Origin: Oceanospirillum linum
GTDB lineage: Bacteria > Pseudomonadota > Gammaproteobacteria > Pseudomonadales > Halomonadaceae
NCBI RefSeq assembly: GCF_900182785.1
Contig: NZ_FXTS01000001.1
Span: 434,001 to 498,000 of the forward strand
DNA length: 64,000 bases
Direction: 5' to 3'
In this document: piece by piece, positions 61,873 to 64,000 of the stretch
Layout of the letters: each line of letters begins with the position of its first letter
Position numbering within the stretch: the first letter of the stretch is position 1
Notes under the pieces: generated by a model
Database searches by the model: none
What the model was told of the DNA's origin: nothing
The model's input: the letters and a program-made list of their open reading frames with translations, nothing else
Position numbers and translations under genes: made by a program

Positions 61873-62787
61873 CTATTCAGACAGAACTTGCGTCTCCAGC
61901 AACTTGGCTTCATCCCACCAGAGATCCATCTGTTTCAGGTCCACATCATCAAAATGGAGACCTGCCTTCTGTAGCTGTAACTCAACATAAGCAAAACGGA
62001 ATTCAAATTTCCGATTCGTTCCTCTTAATGCACTTTCCGGGTCCTTCTTCAGGTAACGACTGAGATTGGTTGCCGCAAACAGAAGGTCACCAAACTCCTT
62101 CTGAGCTTCCTGCAGGTTATTTGCTGCTACCGCCTCTTCTACCTCTTCCAGTTCCTCGCGGACTTTTTCCAGCACGCCCTGAATATCCGGCCAGTCAAAA
62201 CCTACCTTAGAGGCTTTTTTCTGAATCTTGGCAGCCCGGGTTAAAGCAGGCAGGCCAACAGGAATATCCGCCAGAATCGAAGGTTTATCTGGCAAGCGAC
62301 CCGTGGATTCAGTCACAGCCTTGTTCGCCTTCTCTGCTGCCTTAATTTCCTCCCAGCGCTGACTGACCTGAGCTTTATCAACTTCTGTTGACGCCATAGC
62401 GCTATCATTGACAGGATACAGTTTACCCTCAGCAAAAACATGGGGATGACGTCGTACCATTTTGGTCACCAACTGATCAGCCACATCATCCAGATTGAAC
62501 CAACCTTTCTCATCAGCCATCTGACTGTAGTAGATCACCTGGAACAGAAGGTCACCCAGTTCTTCCTTAAGATGATCCCAATCTTCACGCTCAATGGTAT
62601 CGGCTACTTCGTATGCCTCTTCCAGGGTGTATGGCACTATGGTGGCAAAGGTTTGCTCTTTATCCCAGGGACAACCATTTTCCGGATCGCGCAGGCGCGC
62701 CATCAGATAGGTCAGGTCCTTTATGCTATATCGACCCGGGTTTTCAGATGACTCAGGCTGAGTATTGGTAACTGGCTTTTGGCTCAT
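61873..62787 (-). CDS. mazG: Nucleoside triphosphate pyrophosphohydrolase MazG
   Basis: The product has 304 residues with two MazG domains, as in E. coli: EEAYEVADTIEREDWDHLKE with EELGDLLFQ (about 60-95), and EELEEVEEAVAANNLQEAQK with EFGDLLFAA (about 225-260). Both contain the ExxE-ExxD metal sites. The enzyme hydrolyses NTPs and dNTPs and can reduce ppGpp levels indirectly. ATG at 62787 begins MSQKPVTNT; a 20-codon upstream extension is not used. It lies 102 bases downstream of relA, a common order. An insertion of about 25 residues (KANKAVTESTGRLPDKPS) sits between the domains. Confidence 0.92.
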   Translation of the reverse strand: MSQKPVTNTQPESSENPGRYSIKDLTYLMARLRDPENGCPWDKEQTFATIVPYTLEEAYEVADTIEREDWDHLKEELGDLLFQVIYYSQMADEKGWFNLDDVADQLVTKMVRRHPHVFAEGKLYPVNDSAMASTEVDKAQVSQRWEEIKAAEKANKAVTESTGRLPDKPSILADIPVGLPALTRAAKIQKKASKVGFDWPDIQGVLEKVREELEEVEEAVAANNLQEAQKEFGDLLFAATNLSRYLKKDPESALRGTNRKFEFRFAYVELQLQKAGLHFDDVDLKQMDLWWDEAKLLETQVLSE

Positions 62788-62889
62788 AACAGGTGGCTCT
62801 TGACGATAAATAAACAGATGAAAGACTCTAATGTAAAACGCCCGCAAAAGCGGGCATTTTCAGCAATCAGCATAGATCTGCGGCACAGA

Positions 62890-64000
62890 TCAGACTGACT
62901 TTTTCTTTTCCTGGAAACGCTGGACATCAAGAATATTCGGTAACTGCTCGATACGATTCAAAATACGTCCCAATACCTGAATACCATCGACTTCCAGTGT
63001 CACTAAAATATTAGCCTGATTCTCTTTTTTATCCGTAAGCGTATTCACTGACAGCACATTCACTTTATCGTTTGCCAGTACTGACATAATGTCCCGCAGC
63101 AGACCGGAACGATCCCAGGCCCGAATACGCACATCAACAGAGTACATATGCCGGGTGCGCTCTCCCCACTCTACATTAATCATTCGATGCGGATCTTCAG
63201 CTTTCAACTGCAAAGCATTTGCGCAGTCCTGGCGATGAATAGAGACCCCGCGCCCAACGGTAATGTAGCCGACAATGTCATCTCCCGGAACCGGATGACA
63301 ACACTTGGCAACCTGGGTCATCAAATTACCAACACCATGAATCGTGATGTCATCAGGGGCGCTGCCACCTGATGCCTGACCACCAGGATAACGCCGATGC
63401 AGCAGGAATTTTTCCAACTGCTCTTCATCATCCGTCTCACCAAATAAATTCTGAGCAACACTCAATACCTGACCGGTGCGCAAGTCACCGGCACCCAGCG
63501 CTGCGTACATATCATCTTCAGTATGATAATTAACCGCCTGAGCTAACTTTGGCAGATCCAAGCCGCTAAGCCCCAACTGCTTAAACTCTTTCTCCAGCAG
63601 TTGACGGCCCTCCGCAATATTCTGATCCCGGTCCTGAAGCTTGAACCAGCTCTGAATCTTAGCCCGGGTACGGGATGTTAACGCATAGCCCAAAGCAGGG
63701 TTCAGCCAATCCCGGCTGGGCCGGGTGTTCTCTGAGGTCAGAATTTCAACCTGATCACCGGTTTTCAAATGATAGGTCAAAGGTACAATGCGGCCATTCA
63801 CCTTTGCACCACGACAACGATGGCCTACTTCGGTATGTACCCGGTAAGCGAAATCTACTGGCGTTGCATCATGGGGCAGGTCTAATACATGGCCATCCGG
63901 GGTAAAGATATAAATTCGATCCGGAGCAACATCATTACGCAGCTCTTCACGTAAACCATTGGCATCCCCGACCTCTTCATGCCATTCAAGAACCTGACGC
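62890..64000 (-). CDS. relA: GTP pyrophosphokinase RelA, C-terminal part (partial)
   Basis: The frame runs past the window edge, so about 370 C-terminal residues are present. In order: the TGS domain (IYIFTPDGHVLDLP, PVDFAYRVHTEVGHRCRGAK), a helical region, the conserved Cys segment CCHPVPGDDIVGYITVGRGV with HRQDC, and the C-terminal ACT domain (IRAWDRSGLLRDIMSVLAND). This part binds the ribosome and uncharged tRNA. The synthetase domain lies outside the window. The segments match RelA better than SpoT, and mazG downstream supports it. Confidence 0.93.
   Translation of the reverse strand, partial: RQVLEWHEEVGDANGLREELRNDVAPDRIYIFTPDGHVLDLPHDATPVDFAYRVHTEVGHRCRGAKVNGRIVPLTYHLKTGDQVEILTSENTRPSRDWLNPALGYALTSRTRAKIQSWFKLQDRDQNIAEGRQLLEKEFKQLGLSGLDLPKLAQAVNYHTEDDMYAALGAGDLRTGQVLSVAQNLFGETDDEEQLEKFLLHRRYPGGQASGGSAPDDITIHGVGNLMTQVAKCCHPVPGDDIVGYITVGRGVSIHRQDCANALQLKAEDPHRMINVEWGERTRHMYSVDVRIRAWDRSGLLRDIMSVLANDKVNVLSVNTLTDKKENQANILVTLEVDGIQVLGRILNRIEQLPNILDVQRFQEKKKSV

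Overview
The window looks like chromosomal DNA of a marine gammaproteobacterium, most likely in or near Oceanospirillales. The basis is gene content and order: a complete sdhCDAB-sucAB-lpd-sucCD cluster with gltA divergent, tRNA-Glu/tRNA-Ala beside gltX, mazG beside relA, ppc, rsuA and trhP. Base composition is moderate. This placement is inference; there is no rRNA here and no database search was possible.

Layout. 1-4.9 kb: end of a 2-hydroxyacid dehydrogenase, rsuA, a patatin-like lipase and a large Cache/HAMP/GAF/HD-GYP phosphodiesterase. 5.2-18.1 kb: an accessory block with no housekeeping genes. It holds a divergent zinc-ribbon miniprotein, a palindrome-rich control region, then seven co-directional genes: a HerA/VirB4-like DUF87 ATPase with a Ser/Thr octapeptide repeat, a Gly/Ser-rich possibly membrane-active protein, a coiled-coil protein, a Pro-Glu-linker protein, two paralogous Hsp70-like ATPases (one fused to a DUF1566-like domain, the other frameshifted) and a small unknown protein whose ribosome site is buried in a hairpin. 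A WYL-domain regulator closes the block. This is my candidate for an undescribed multi-gene system; a conflict or defence role is inferred from gene types and is not shown.

18.3-20.3 kb: FKBP isomerase, DUF938 methyltransferase, enoyl-CoA hydratase family protein. 20.5-22.8 kb: a second accessory patch made of an IS256-family remnant, an integron gene cassette with a well-formed attC site but no integrase in the window, a MITE-like element with 17-bp terminal inverted repeats, and a HEPN-like protein. 23.2-32.7 kb: chemoreceptor, class I fumarase, diguanylate cyclase, cysQ, a MenA-like prenyltransferase, trhP and a duplicated-domain lipoprotein.

32.8-45.8 kb: the TCA block. sucD, sucC, lpd, sucB, sucA, sdhB, sdhA, sdhD and sdhC are all on the minus strand, with strong intercistronic hairpins at the sdhB/sucA and lpd/sucC junctions; gltA is divergent behind a near-consensus sigma-70 promoter. 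Together these genes encode citrate synthase, 2-oxoglutarate dehydrogenase, succinyl-CoA synthetase and succinate dehydrogenase. Fumarase is 6 kb beyond the far end of the cluster.

45.9-64 kb: a beta-hydroxyacid dehydrogenase, a YcgR/PilZ-HD-GYP protein lacking key histidines, two tRNAs, gltX, a nitrilase-family amidase, ampG-zur, small enzymes, a 5'-truncated P-loop kinase, two related coiled-coil proteins, yajQ, panE, a stand-alone RelA/SpoT-type HD hydrolase, ppc, a small conserved protein, mazG and the 3' part of relA.
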